The translations under genes and the position numbers were made by a program. Of a stretch of DNA of 64,000 nucleotides, positions 35,673-48,300 are shown one piece after another. The notes under the pieces are model-generated. The model was not told the DNA's origin, did no database searches, and saw only the letters and a program-made list of their open reading frames with translations. Origin of the DNA: Phoronis australis (lineage: Eukaryota > Phoronida > Phoronidae). Position 1 is the first letter of the stretch. The number at the start of each line of letters is the position of its first letter. The DNA is taken from assembly GCA_002633005.1 (NCBI GenBank), contig NMRA01000323.1, forward strand, positions 125,910 to 189,909, in the 5' to 3' direction.

Positions 35673-37265
35673 ATGTGAACGCATTATGCCGTCGTCTCCG
35701 TCCGTTGTGCATCTGTCCGGCGTCTGCTGCTCTATCTCCAAAACCCTTTGACGTACGTTCATGATGTTTTGCACGTTTCTTTCATGGATGGAACGGCATG
35801 AGCAAACTTTCAGATGGATCCGACTATTGGTGTGTTCCCTAGTGGCAATTTTTTTACGCTTACCTCTATATCTTCAAAGATCCTCAACGTATTTTCATAA
35901 AATTTGGCATAAAGGCATCTATTAGTGAGGTGATGGTATCCTCCCGTTCTCGGATGGATTCGACATAGTTTGCTCCACAAAGTGGCCATTTTTGCTGTTT
36001 TCGAGTCCGTTTTTTGGCGTCCACCCCTCTATCAATCAAACCGCTCTAAGGATGATTGTGAAAATTGGCATGTATGTTCTTATTATGAAGAGGACGGCTG
36101 ACGATGATTTTCCGACGATTTATACTACTTTAGCACCTCCTAGTGGCAGTTTTGTTTTTTTGCTCCCATGGCTATAGCTCCTAAACTGTTTGCAGGATCT
36201 TTACTAAACAAGTGCATTTATGCGATGTTGACATGGATGACGACGACTTTCGGATGGATCTGACTACCGGTGTGCCCCTTAGTGACAACTTTAGTTTTTA
36301 ACTTTATCTTTATATCTTCAAAGGTCCTCAACGTATTTTCATAAAACGTGGCATATAGGCATCTATTAGTGAGATGACGCTATCCTCCTGTTTTCGGACA
36401 GATTTGATGTAGTTTGCGCCACTTAGTGGCCATTTTTACTGTTGTTTGGTCTGTTTTTGGCGTTCACCCCTCTATCAACCAAACCGCTTTAAGGATGATT
36501 GTGAAAATTGGCATGTATGTTCTTACTACGAAGCTGACAATGATTTTCTGACGACTTCGACTACTGTGGGGTTGTGGGGTCTCCTATTGTTAGTTTTGTT
36601 TTTTTGCGCCCATGGCTGTAATTCTCCTAAACCGTTTGCAGGATCTTTGCTAAATTTAGCAGGTGTATTTATATGATGTTGACAATGAATGACAACAACT
36701 TTCAGACGGATCTGATTACCATTGTGCCCCCTAGTGGCAATTTAAGCTTTTTAGGTTTACCTCTGTATCTTGAAAGGTCTTCAACGGATTTTCATGAAAT
36801 TTGGGATATAGGCATCTGTTGGTGAGATGATACTAACCTCCCGTTATCTGATGGAATTGAGGTACTTTGCACCACCTAGTGGCCATTTTTCCTGTTTTCG
36901 ATCAACCAAACTATGGCGCATATGTTCTCAGTGTAAAAAGGACGGTTGGCGATAACGAATTTGACTACTGTGGCACCTTGTAGTGGTAGTTTTGTTTTGT
37001 TTTGCGCCTATAGAATGAACGTTGTGCCCCATTGTGGCAATTTCATTTTTTCCATTTTCCACTGTTTCTCTGAAGTTCCTTGACAGATTTTTATGAAATT
37101 TGGTAGATAGCTTTGTATTAAAGAAGCGATGGCATGATCCCGTTTTCAGATGGATTGGCCGTTTTTGCTCCATCTAGTGGCTATTTTTATGAAACAAACA
37201 CCCCTAGGAGCACACCGTTTGCAGTGCATACGTGGGCGCATTTCAACGCTCCGCGTTGCTCTTGT
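35673..37265 (+). mobile_element. ATGCGYCCACATAT-family element, long copy (about 1.6 kb)
   Basis: Starts GTGAACGCATTATGCCGTCG and ends GTGGGCGCATTTCAACGCTC, as the copy at 49149-50083 does. The inside is made of about 3.5 imperfect units of roughly 440 bp, each with GGATGGATCTGACTA..., GTGCCCC(C)TAGTGGCAATTT, CTTCAAAGGTCCTCAACG and GGCATATAGGCATCTATTAG. There is no intact ORF, so it is non-autonomous. Confidence 0.75.
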
Positions 37266-37430
37266 TTCATTTGTCCAGTGGCACTTAACATTAATGTCGA
37301 TGCTCACAGGTTTTTGAAAAGCTTTGTTTGGTAGCAGCTGTGGTGTATACATTGAATGCAGAAACTATTTAATTTGTTATAAGTAAGAATTAATAGTCTT
37401 CATACATGCCATTTGTAATCAGTATTTACA

Positions 37431-39806
37431 TACCGTAATCGTTCGGGTTAACGCCCATGCTCAGTTAACCGCCCATCCCTGACTTTAAGTGGATTTTCAA
37501 TTTAACCGCCCACCTCTCGGTTAAGCGCCCATCCCCCACTTTTAAAGAATGAAGATTTAGCGCCTAGTGCTAAGGAAACGCGCGATTCCCCGACTTTTAG
37601 AAAAAGATCAACGATCACAATGAGTGCAACGACGCCGGGACTCCGAGACGGTGGTTTTGCAATCTGAATTACAATACAGGTAACGAGTTATTGTCTTGGG
37701 TCATGAACTCACTTCAAAATATAATACTTGAACCTTTTTGTCACTTTATTTTCTTCCCTTGTTTGCAAAGTTTAAGAACGCCGCCGGCGTCAAAACCTCC
37801 GCTTTCAGCGACTTTGTCTGCCGCGCTGAGTTTCCGTCTGCAGTGCACTAGATAAAACATATATTCGAAAAAATCAGGCCAGAGAAATGTGACAATGGTT
37901 TTGCCAACCCTCCAAATTCTATTAAGGTGGGAAGCTCTCGTATTTTGAACAAATCTCACAACTCACGGAAAGATGTCAAATTCTCAATATTTTGATGAAT
38001 ATAACTGCCGGGTTATAGAGGATGTGGGGCGACCGAAGGGACAGTACAAGTGCCTTACTGGGTTACCGATTTCGTTGCTGCCTGTCGATTTCTGAATTCA
38101 AACGTTGGCAATAATGTATGTTTGTGTATGATCTTGAAGTAATAAAAAACGGCTAGTCAAATTTTGTTTTTCGCTTATTGCATCTCAGTCAAACTGGTTA
38201 GCAGATTTAACTAATGTCGCTGGCTGTTCTTTACTATTTCTTGCGTCAGCCCCCACGTAAGCGTGACTGTGTGAATTATCGTTTCCACATCCCCTTTTTA
38301 GCCATCCAGAATAATTTTGTTTATACATTGGCCATTTTCAGCCTGAACAAAAATTCTTACCATTCGAGTCTGAAATATCTACGACGTAGACTGCTTGACG
38401 ATAGTGGGTAGGAGATTCACACAGCTAGTTACAGGGATGGGCTTAGGGAGCATCGAGCCGGGAAATATGGGAATAGACTTGACATCGCAGTTTTGGGGAA
38501 CATTGGCAATGGAGGAATATCGTAAAGAACTGGGTCTTTCGTAACAACAGCTTAAAAGTACATAGTCACGCCCGTTTTTGTTACTTCGTCGGACTGTCGC
38601 TATGTGTGACTGATTTGTAGTGGTGCACGTGCGCAAGTTCCCACACTTTGGAGTGCATGTTACCTTGACACCAACATGTGATTGACAGGTGACTCACACG
38701 TAGGCCCTACGTGCGTGCTGAATACCGCCACTATCTTTGGCCATAAAAAACGAGATGCATATTGAAAGAGGCCGTTATATTACTTGACGGCATTTCCAAG
38801 TCACGATTGTCAGCCGACTGAGACATTGCGCGATAACAGCGGGACCGAACAGTGCCGCAGTGCGATATTACAAGTGATATAAATAGGATAATCTGGACAT
38901 CTTGCATGAAAAATAAATGTTTTTCCACCACGAAGTTTGGTAAGGTGATCGTTTAGAATAATGAATTGAAACATTGCTGTTTTCTGACATTTTGTAACAT
39001 ATTTATGCAGTTGCTTGAAATTTTATTCTTGATCGACGACTGGCTCGACCACCCCCGATCCTTGTCTTACTTCTTTGCATAGCATGTTTGGCGCAACGGC
39101 AAGAGAGCAATGCCGGGCTGTCGAGATAAGACAGCTAGCCGCAGAACCATACGCTGAAAATGTCATTGAGTCACGGAGTGTCGACTATAACATCCCAAAC
39201 ACAAAAAAAAACAGAGTTAAGTTTTTCAAACTTTTATTACAACCAATTTTAAAACTGCTCTCTGACTCAGAACTTGACAGCTACATATAGTACGAGACTG
39301 TAACCATAAATTTGATGTCTGACCTCTGCAACACGTGAAGCTTGCACGCGCGCACTTAAGCAGGGTCACATCTTGAAACAGTTTTAATTCTAGTGGAGGC
39401 TGCGTGGTGACTGGTCGTCTGCGCACCGCAGGACGGCACGGGGCTATTACTCAGCAATTTTGTAAATTTAATAGTGAATGACTAATCTGAGGGCAAGAGA
39501 ACCTTTGTTGGGATCATCCGCTGTTATGACGTTTTCACAGTCATTTGGCGACGTGACGATAAAGCTCTTTGAAAAGGGCTACGCGTTCCGAGTATGATTG
39601 TCGTGTCGGGATTTAGATCGCCAGGTAAGATTAACCGCCCAGGGCGGTTGTCTGTCGTAATAAGCGCCCATGTTCGGTTAACCGCCCATCCCCTACTTTA
39701 GGTGGATTTTCAATTTAACCGCCCACTGCTCAGTTAACCGCCCTCCCCCGATTTTTTGGATTCGCCAATTTAACCGCCCAGGGCGTTAACCCGAACGATT
39801 ACGGTA
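37431..39806. mobile_element. 2.37-kb inverted-repeat element with TA flanks
   Basis: The ends CCGTAATCGTTCGGGTTAAC (from 37433) and its perfect complement (to 39804) form 24-bp inverted repeats flanked by TA on both sides. Behind them lie directly oriented sub-terminal repeats rich in GGTTAACCGCCCATCCC and GATTTTCAATTTAACCGCCC (37458-37530 and 39655-39775). The inside shows no transposase-like frame. The TA duplication fits a Tc1/mariner-like or similar superfamily, but this is not decided. Confidence 0.8.
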
Positions 39807-40043
39807 GGTAACGCAGCACTGAAAAAGTGGGGGGACTAAGGCCCCTCAGCCCCCCCTGTGGTGTACCCCCTATAGACCATGTGCGCGTAACACTGAAAAA
39901 AGTGGGGCTATAGCTCCCTAGCCCCCTATGGCGCACCGCTATGAGTTTCGACAGGTGCATGGTGGTAAATGGTACCAGTGAATGTGGAGGTCAAGGCCAC
40001 AATGAAGTGTCATTGTGTAATTTCAGTGTATGATGATTTGCAA

Positions 40044-40406
40044 TACCGTATTTGCCCTAATACGCGCCCATGCCCCTATAAGCACCCCCACGCGTTTTCA
40101 GACTTTGCTAAAATAAGCGCCCAGTCCATGAATGCTGTGTACGTGCCAAAAATGCCTTAGCTACAGTTCTAAAATTCTAAAGTAACGTCTTGTAATTCAA
40201 CAACAAAGTTTGATAGCAATGCACTGCAATTTTGTAGAAACTCTGTCATAGGTTACAGATGCGTCACAGAGCGTAAATTTGATGAATTCTACTTTACGAT
40301 TTTACCTATTTCGGAGACTGGGTTTCAACGACTTTGGGCTATAATAAGTGCCCCCCCCCCCCTCCTGAAGCGAATTTTTTTATTTTTCATTAGGACGAAT
40401 ACGGTA
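40044..40406. mobile_element. Short MITE with TACCGTATT ends
   Basis: TACCGTATTTGCCCTAAT and the complement of ATTAGGACGAATACGGTA match at 16 of 18 positions. TA lies at both edges. The inside has GCGCCCA/AAGCGCCCA-type strings, linking it to the element at 37431. A poly-C tract lies at about 40352-40363. Confidence 0.75.
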
Positions 40407-40546
40407 AGTATATAAATCAATTAAAGTTGCGTTAGGAACCGGACACACCAGGACAACTCGGTTAAATTTGAATTCTCCAGCTCTAGGCGCATGCATAGAA
40501 TTAAGAAAATATATTTGAACGTGTAATAATGCTAAGTGTAAGATCT

Positions 40547-40775
40547 TGTTGGATACATGGATCCCAGATTTGAGAACCATTTACTCCCAATGAATAACGC
40601 CTGTTATTCAGTAACTGGTAATTGTTGGATACATGGATCCTAGATTTGAGAACCATTTACTCCAAATGAATAACGCCTGTTGTTCAGTAACTGGTAATTG
40701 TTGGATACATGGGCCCAGATTTGAAAACCATTTACTCCCAGTGAATAACGCCTGTTATTCAGTGGTAGTAACAGG
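40547..40775. repeat. 76-bp tandem repeat, 3 copies
   Basis: Unit starts (TTGGATACATGG) are 76 bp apart. Each unit contains TTTGAGAACCATTTACTCC and the small hairpin GAATAAC-GCCT-GTTATTC. The TTTGAGAACC(A/G)TTTA(C/T)TCC string is shared with the 60-bp array at 23814. Confidence 0.92.
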
Positions 40776-41501
40776 TCCTCGAATCAATTTTAAATCAGGG
40801 ATCAACCTATCAGACTATTACCAAGTAGTAAACTAATGTATATAATGAAACTCTGCTTATCATCGTTTATTATAATCATGCTCAATGTAAATTAGTTGCT
40901 TGACCATGCATAGCAGACAATTTCTTCATCCATTCTATACCATGGGCAATTACTGAGATAACTAGGCAGGTCTGTGGTTTATTAAACTATGGACTAATCG
41001 GTGCAGTATAACTCGCATTGACCCACGACCTCTTTTGTTAACGTGAACACAATAAATAAATAAAATTTGCTATTTTTACGTGCATTTCATCAGTGTTCAC
41101 TGGGGCTCCACCATTTTAGAAAACTAATGTGAAGGTCGTTGCCTGGTCCCTGACTTTATTCATTTCCTGTGCATTGTCGCATTACCAGACTTTACCGAAT
41201 GCAGGTCACTAAGGAAACACGAGGGAAAAAAGGAATGAAATGGTTATATGTTTAACATGGAGAAAGGTTCAAAATCTAATTTTAAATGATTGTTTTTCAT
41301 GTTGGATCCACAAACATCAACAGCTGCCGTATAACTTCGTCTCTTGCAAATTCATTTTTCCTTGCAATTTTCTACGTCAGGATTAAGTGTGTGGTGGTCA
41401 GTTTTGACAAGATTTTGAGTGGCTGTGCCAAAAAAGGAGTGGGGCGGGCTGCCCAAGTTTTTATACTCACTAAACTCAGGTGAAACACTGTAATAATTCT
41501 T

Positions 41502-41808
41502 CAAGGCACCCAAACATAGACATGAACAATCGGGTATATATAAGTACACAAACCTGCATTTTTAAGTGAGCAGTACAAAAATACGAGGAGACATTTTAAA
41601 ATTTTTAGTTTACCAACTTATAGATATGATTGTTTAGATCATTTTCAATTAGTTTGTACGCTCAAGTTACTGTTAGTGTGCTCAGAAATTGATCTAAACG
41701 CTAGGTTGGTGAACTAAAAATTTTAAACTGTATGATATATACACACTCGAAAGAGCAGGTTTGTGAACTCGCGTAACTGATTGTGCACGCAAATGTTTGG
41801 GTGCCTTG
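41502..41808. mobile_element. Fold-back element, 307 bp
   Basis: CAAGGCACCCAAACAT (41502-41517) and its perfect complement (41793-41808) form the ends. A second inner pair (AAAATTTTTAGTTTACCAAC at about 41597 and its near-complement at about 41703) makes most of the element self-complementary. No ORF. Confidence 0.75.
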
Positions 41809-41936
41809 CTCTTATACAATATCAACACTGCTGATTTTAGTAACGCAATATTTTGCATGTATATGCACTCTCAGGTTTGGGTAAGATGCTTTCTATTAAA
41901 TATGTTTGGATTTCTGTAATTGACCGGTATCAATCC

Positions 41937-42003
41937 TGCAGTGGACTAGAGCATCTGCACAGTTAGCAGAAAGTCATGGGTTCAAGCCCTGGTCTGGACA
42001 GAG
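41937..42003 (+). repeat. tRNA-derived SINE head (candidate)
   Basis: GGGTTCAAGCCC at 41978-41989 is a perfect B-box/T-arm palindrome. An A-box-like TGCAGTGGACTAGAG lies about 40 bp before it. It cannot fold as a full tRNA, so a SINE promoter head is more likely than a tRNA gene. Confidence 0.45.
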
Positions 42004-42290
42004 ATGTTGTCAGACTTAACTGTACGTCATGTGATGTTGTAACCAACGTGGCGTGTAAGAAGGCCTCTTATATAACAATGCATTTAATCTGGTGCATCGT
42101 ATGTTTCATGGAAAAGATCATAAAATAAAGTCTCTCTTGTCAGCCATGTTGTGTCCTAAATCGGTAAGTTTTTACCATACCAGTCATTTTGGCTATTGGC
42201 AGAATTAGCCGTCCTGACGGGTAAACTGTGTTTTTGTCTGAATGCTTTTGTCATGTACCGTATGTGTTGGTTACAGGGTGAGCTGACAGG

Positions 42291-42381
42291 ATGCGACTGA
42301 AGAAGCGTGTGGGCCTGCTCTTTCTCTTCCTCTGTGGGGTGCCAGCAATGATCCTTGTCTACCTTGCTCTCGGCGCACACC
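42291..42381 (+). CDS. LARGE: LARGE coding exon 1 (signal anchor)
   Basis: Encodes [20 protein letters not shown] and [10 protein letters not shown] plus one base. Donor C|GTAAGT. The exon probably starts at 42277 after TTGGTTACAG|, so untranslated exon(s) lie upstream, though the acceptor's pyrimidine tract is weak. Confidence 0.85.
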
Positions 42382-45300
42382 GTAAGTTTACCCATGGCAT
42401 ATGCTCCAGATTACGCTAGATATTCCTCAATGCCAGAACGTCTCTTTTGCTTTCGACCCTGAATTTATCTGAAAAAGGACGAGTTTCACAGTGATTGTTT
42501 TGTGAAAATTGCTTTTCATTTAATTAAAAACTTTTCGTAATGACTGTATACACCTTGTGCAAAGCATTTTCTTTTAGTATGGTCGTATGTTTCCACATTG
42601 TAAATACAATACCAATTTGGATTTCACATTTACATTTACACTTAGATTTTTGTTACATAACTCGCAACAAGTAGGCATGCCAACATTTGAACATAATCTT
42701 CAGTCTTCAAATATCTAACAGTCATTGTAATTCTAAATTAGTCTATAGTAAAACTGCAAATCCACCTCCATCCATTTGACTCATTGAGAAGGTCTATATT
42801 ACTTGCTAGTGTCACATGGCATGTCAGAGATAAAGTTTATAAAAAATGTATTTCCTGTTATACTTTTTATACAAAAGGTGATTTATCTTATTCATACCCG
42901 AGCTTATGGGAATTATGCGCGTGGGGTAAAATTTCTGTAGAGAGATCTATTCACATTTAATATTTATCTTTACTAGATCAACATCAGTCTCCAACTGAGT
43001 GGTTCTGCATTATGAACGAATAAATCCTGGATGTTTTATGACCTCTATCAATTAGAACCCATTCGCAAGTGGAGACAACAGTACTGCATGTATTTGTGGT
43101 TAGCTTTTCAAAAGGCATTTTGACAACTTTTTGTACTGATGTAGTTTAACCTTGTACTCAAAAAAGAATTTGTAACCTTTTTTGATTTCTGTCGCTGAGA
43201 TGGGCCCTGCTGTAGAGTTCCTACTCATTAAGCGAACGCTTTCATGGCCGAAACAATAATGTGGATACGTCGTTCTTTCGTGAGAATCTGGTGGTGAAAA
43301 ACCCACCGTTCTTAATACCTCGGGGCATATGAGCTCCATCCCAGATGTGGAACAATTGGGTAATTTAACTGGTGTTAACATGTCCAGTTTCAGATCATGA
43401 AGTATTTTGTGTGACAAGCGCAAAATCAAAAAGCACACGTCGGAAAAATAGCAAATTACACTACTTGTGAGCCTGGGATATATAGATGTGCATATTGCAG
43501 TCTTGATTTTGTTCAATGTAGTATATACATCATCAGTGTTCCAGTCTGATCAATAAAATCATTCGCCCCAAGTCTCCACTGAACACTGGGAAATTCACGA
43601 CATTCATGTCGGGTGTAGGGACCGACATCGATCAGGATATGAAATGAAGACGTGTGTGATCTCAAAATATGGCCGTGTCTGTGCCCACGAAGAATGAAAT
43701 TACGTAAAAATTCTCCAGTTTGAGAGTCTCTAAAAATTTAAGGCACGGAAATCTAAAATGAAATTGATTTATTTATTCGGAAGATTGGGGCTTGGGTAAC
43801 CGTGGCATTCGTTTTTTTTAACATCATCAGGCACTGCCTGACTTGGCTGTTTATAAAATTGTTGAAAATAGCCACAAGTGTGTTCCCATACTGTGTAACA
43901 TCAGGAAGAAGGGTCATTTGTAGTTTATTGTAAACAATAAATATGGGACAATACCTAGTGTCTATTTCTAAAACGTGGTTTGAACTCCGGCCTTGAGGAA
44001 AATAAATTAATTTTTCACCTTCTCAAACTAGAGAATTTTAACCATAAGCATATTTTATGTGTGCAAGTGCAAATTCAGGCTAAGAGCTTGTGTTTCTTGA
44101 CACTAACCCCTGGACATTGAGAAGAGCTCTAGCAATGTGTGCAGCGAAGGGACGTTTGTGTGTTGCGTGCACTCTTCGCCCCTTAGAACGATAGAATTGT
44201 GTCGTTCTAGCAAAACGCACTCAAGTTTGAACTCTGAAGAGTATATCTAAATAGATGTGTACACCACTGGCTTTGTACTCTGTTGGGGTTGAAGTTATGG
44301 CCGATGTGGAAGTCCATCACGTCAAAGCAATGGCCGTTTGCCAAATTAACTTTGTAATTATTTTTACCCAAGTTTTCACAGTAAGATAAGTATTCCTTTG
44401 TTTCCTAGACAACGGCCAATTTGTAAATGTAATTAGCTCGTCATCAGAATTAATCGCTATCAACTGCCACCGAAATGAGTGGCATGTTCTCTTTTTGCTT
44501 CCTGGTCATTGTCACATGATGTAGTTATAGTTCAAGTAGTTGAACTGTTCACTGCATTTCAAGTCATACCAGTGTTATGTGTTGTAGACTTCTTTGTTAC
44601 ACCGCAGTTAGGTGCTGATTACCGGGGATAACGTGATTCTGATGGAGACGTGATCTGATTTTTTGCACAAGCACAAAAAATGGTTCACAAATCGTTGGGC
44701 ACAAACATGTTTTTGGACATTTACAATCTGGCCTTTCTCAAATCATGTCATTTTCTTCAAGGGCAATAAATCTTGCCAAAAAAAAACGCATGGTCATATG
44801 ACCCAATTAATGACAACTAGTTTCCATTGTCAGGGCTTGGAATGACCAAATGACAAAAACAAGAGAAAAAATTTCCAGGTGATGTGACATATTTTTCCAC
44901 AAATAAATAGGCTTTTGTGATAGAAAGATTCTTTTGTGTTGTAAAACATAACGAAATAAATGTTTTTGCATTAATTAAGTCAAAATAATGATCAATAAGA
45001 GACGAAAAAAGAGGAAACTGGAAGTCAAATAAGAGGAAATCGAAACCCAAAACCAGGAAATCCTCTTAAAAGAGGAAAATTCCAAGCCCTGAATTTACGT
45101 TGGTTTAGGATATGTTTATAAAAGATCGTTATAATTCATCGCCTGCTTAGCACACAATATGGCGGACAAGTGAAATTCAATTTTGTCAAAGTTCTCCACA
45201 AAAATATAGATATGTTTCAATTTAGCCATTTACTAACATGATTTGTGCTCAGCTGTGTAGATGTCATAGAACAACATTTGGTAAAGTTTCCATTATTTGT

Positions 45301-48300
45301 TGCTATGTAACCAGTCTTTGAAAAATGGAATTTTGGCAATTATTTTTGTGTGAAATAGGTGGATCATTACCATACTTCAACTGGTTGCTCTGTTCATTTC
45401 TAAATTGGATTTTTGATTGGGCAATTACTGTCCATGGTTTTTTGTGCTGATTTAAAACACTATAGACTCATTGGAGTTCGGTGATTGATAATAGTTTTGG
45501 GTGGCATTACTTCAACAAGTTTATCAGCTCTGTCATAAATTCTGTGTCTGAATGATAGCACATTTTTGTCTGATTGATGTGTCTACTATGTCTCAAAGCA
45601 TATTGTTTTGGCTGCAACTGGACACAAGATGGCGTTGTGGTGCTCCTTTTTTGCTTTCAGTTGTCATAGCTTTGCTGCCCTTTGGTTCATTTTTCTGAAA
45701 TTGGAAATCTGGATACTTATCATCAATTGGTTTGTGGAATGTGCCATTAGTTTCTCACTCCAACACAAAATGACATTGTGGTGGTCCTTTATTTGCTTTT
45801 AATAGTCACTGCCCTTGGATTGATTTTTCTGAAATTGGGAATCTAGATAGATCTCATTAAGTGCTTTGTGGAATATATGCCGTCGGTTTCTCGCTCCGAC
45901 TTACTGTTCTCGTTTTGCTCCAGATTTTCTGGTGATTGTTTTTAATTGAAATTTCCGTTTATCGTTTATATTCACCAAGCGTTGGTCTCCTGCAATGATA
46001 CGTAAGTCCTGTCAAAATTGCAAATTCAATCTTCTTGTTGGAGCTATCAATGACCTCCATTCAGTCTATAGGGCCTTTCATACTAACGTTGACGTGTCGA
46101 TGGTTTGGGGAGTTGCGGTCAGTATGAACGCTTAACTCCGGTCCTGGATCGCAGTTAAGAGCTCCAGTTAACATCGCAGTTAATAGGTGGCTTTAAGACC
46201 GTAGTGTCGATGCTGCGGTGCAGTATGAACGCTTAACTCCGGTCCAATCGAAGTTATCGCCAGGTGCCACTGTTATCATCAACAGTTACAGAGTAGTGCC
46301 GTCACTAATAACTACTTATTTTTGGGTATAATGATAACCAATCGATTTAAAAATGAGTTTTATGTCATTTAGCACATTTAAATGTTCCAAATTGTCACAT
46401 TGAAAAAAATCTTAGCGTGCAGCGCTACCTTGCGATAACTTCGATGACGTCAGGGTCACCAACCCTTTACTTTGATGGTCATTAACTACCGAAGCCAGTA
46501 TGAACGGTCCAGTTAACTGCGCTGTTTACGTCGACCCTCCGCTCAGACCGGAGTTAAGTCAATATGAAAGGGCCTTATGGCTGTGTGTTATGTAATTAAG
46601 GACCCCCATAAAACAAAACAAAACATGCTTCTACTCCAACATGTGAACCAAGTCTGTGGTTTCAGGCGGTTTTCATAAGTGTCACATTTCAAGCTTCAGG
46701 GATACAGTAAAGTCTCGCCAGTTTTGACATTAAAAAATAATCATATGGATGAAATTGACCTTTTATTTAATTTCCAAAGGCTTCTTGGTTCAGTTCACAA
46801 GTTCTCAAAGCATTGTCTGAGGATAAAAAGTGTTGGCACAGAACTTGAAAATGATAAGCAAATGTTTGCTGTCCTGAATATCTTAGTTTTGCCATATGGA
46901 GGGTCAGAGTCTTGGAAAACTGTTCAAACAGAAAGAGAACGTACAAGCATTGACCCTTCATGAACAGATATGGGAAATTTCCAGGGCATCTACTGGGAAA
47001 ATGTTGTATTTTTATCTTTTCCCATAAGCCCTTGTGGCAGCTTGTGGTTTCACCAACTAAAGTGCCTGCGAAAACACTTGGGTGTTTTAGCCAGACTTAC
47101 AGCTATCCTCGAAAGGTAATTTTCCCAACATGCAGTTAGTTTGTTTTCTCACCACCTGAATTGCTTCTAATAAGTGAAAATTGATGTCAAAACATATCCA
47201 CTTTTGTCAATAAATTGATTAGTATCAGGTAACCAAAGACTTCTTACCTGTGCTTGGTTCACACTCTACTATAAATTGATTAATGAGACCTCACACACCG
47301 CCTCTTACCTCTGCCACATGTGTCCTCTGAAGTAAAGTTTCGAAAATTGTCAGAAGTTCTGAGGTAACTCTAACTGCCAGCAAAAGTGACTCTTATCAAC
47401 CGTTTACAAGACGAGCAGTTTTGCTTTTAGCAAAAAGCGCTAACAAAAATGAGAACGGGATATCAGTCATTGGTGTCATTTGGGAAACATAAGAATGCAA
47501 ACTGTTAAAGCTGCTATAAACAAATGCACTTTCCACTTAAACAACTGGTGTTAACCGCTTAAAACAACTGGTGTTAACCACTTAAACAACTGATGTTAAG
47601 GTTATCTCAAACCTTATTCACAAAAATGGCCATTTTTACAATATTTCACATGTGTCTAGTAAAATACCTTATCGTCATTCTCGGGGTACTTCAAATACAA
47701 AATATCTACTGCATAGGGAGAAAAAAAAAGATTTAACAGAACCACCTTGTAACCGGACAACCACATGGATATTTGTTTACTACTTCTCCGAGGTCAAAGG
47801 TTAAAGGGCTTTCAATCAAATCGAATCTCCTGTCAGGTACAGAACAGCTTCGTATACCCTTAATACTTTCATTCACAAAATCGACGTAACATTGAGTCAA
47901 CGAGGTGTATTTATGGTAGAGTAGTGCCGGAGAAAACAAAGACATAACATAGTTTTGATCCTAAGGGAGTTGTGCGTCTACATGCATACGACCGTTGGCG
48001 TTGAGAATGAATGCTATGAGTCGCCTCAGGCCTCTGTGGTCATGAACACAGCAAGTTGTGAAAAGAGTTAATTCTCACCCTAATTCCTTTATTCAATTAA
48101 TAAATTGACATTTCAATGTCTAGATCTCATGCTAACGACATGCTTTAACCACCAATTCGATTTTTGTTATCCATTTCTTACTTGGTTTCGTATTAATCTC
48201 CCAGCACGTGAAATTTTGTGAGATTGATCTGGAGAAATAACTAGCAGGCAGTTTCGCCGAAGCCCAGAATCCGAGATAGAGCTAATTTCATTATGGTTAG

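Noticed and set aside
41937-42003. A tRNA gene
   Set aside because: B box is good, but acceptor and anticodon stems do not pair. A SINE head explains it better.
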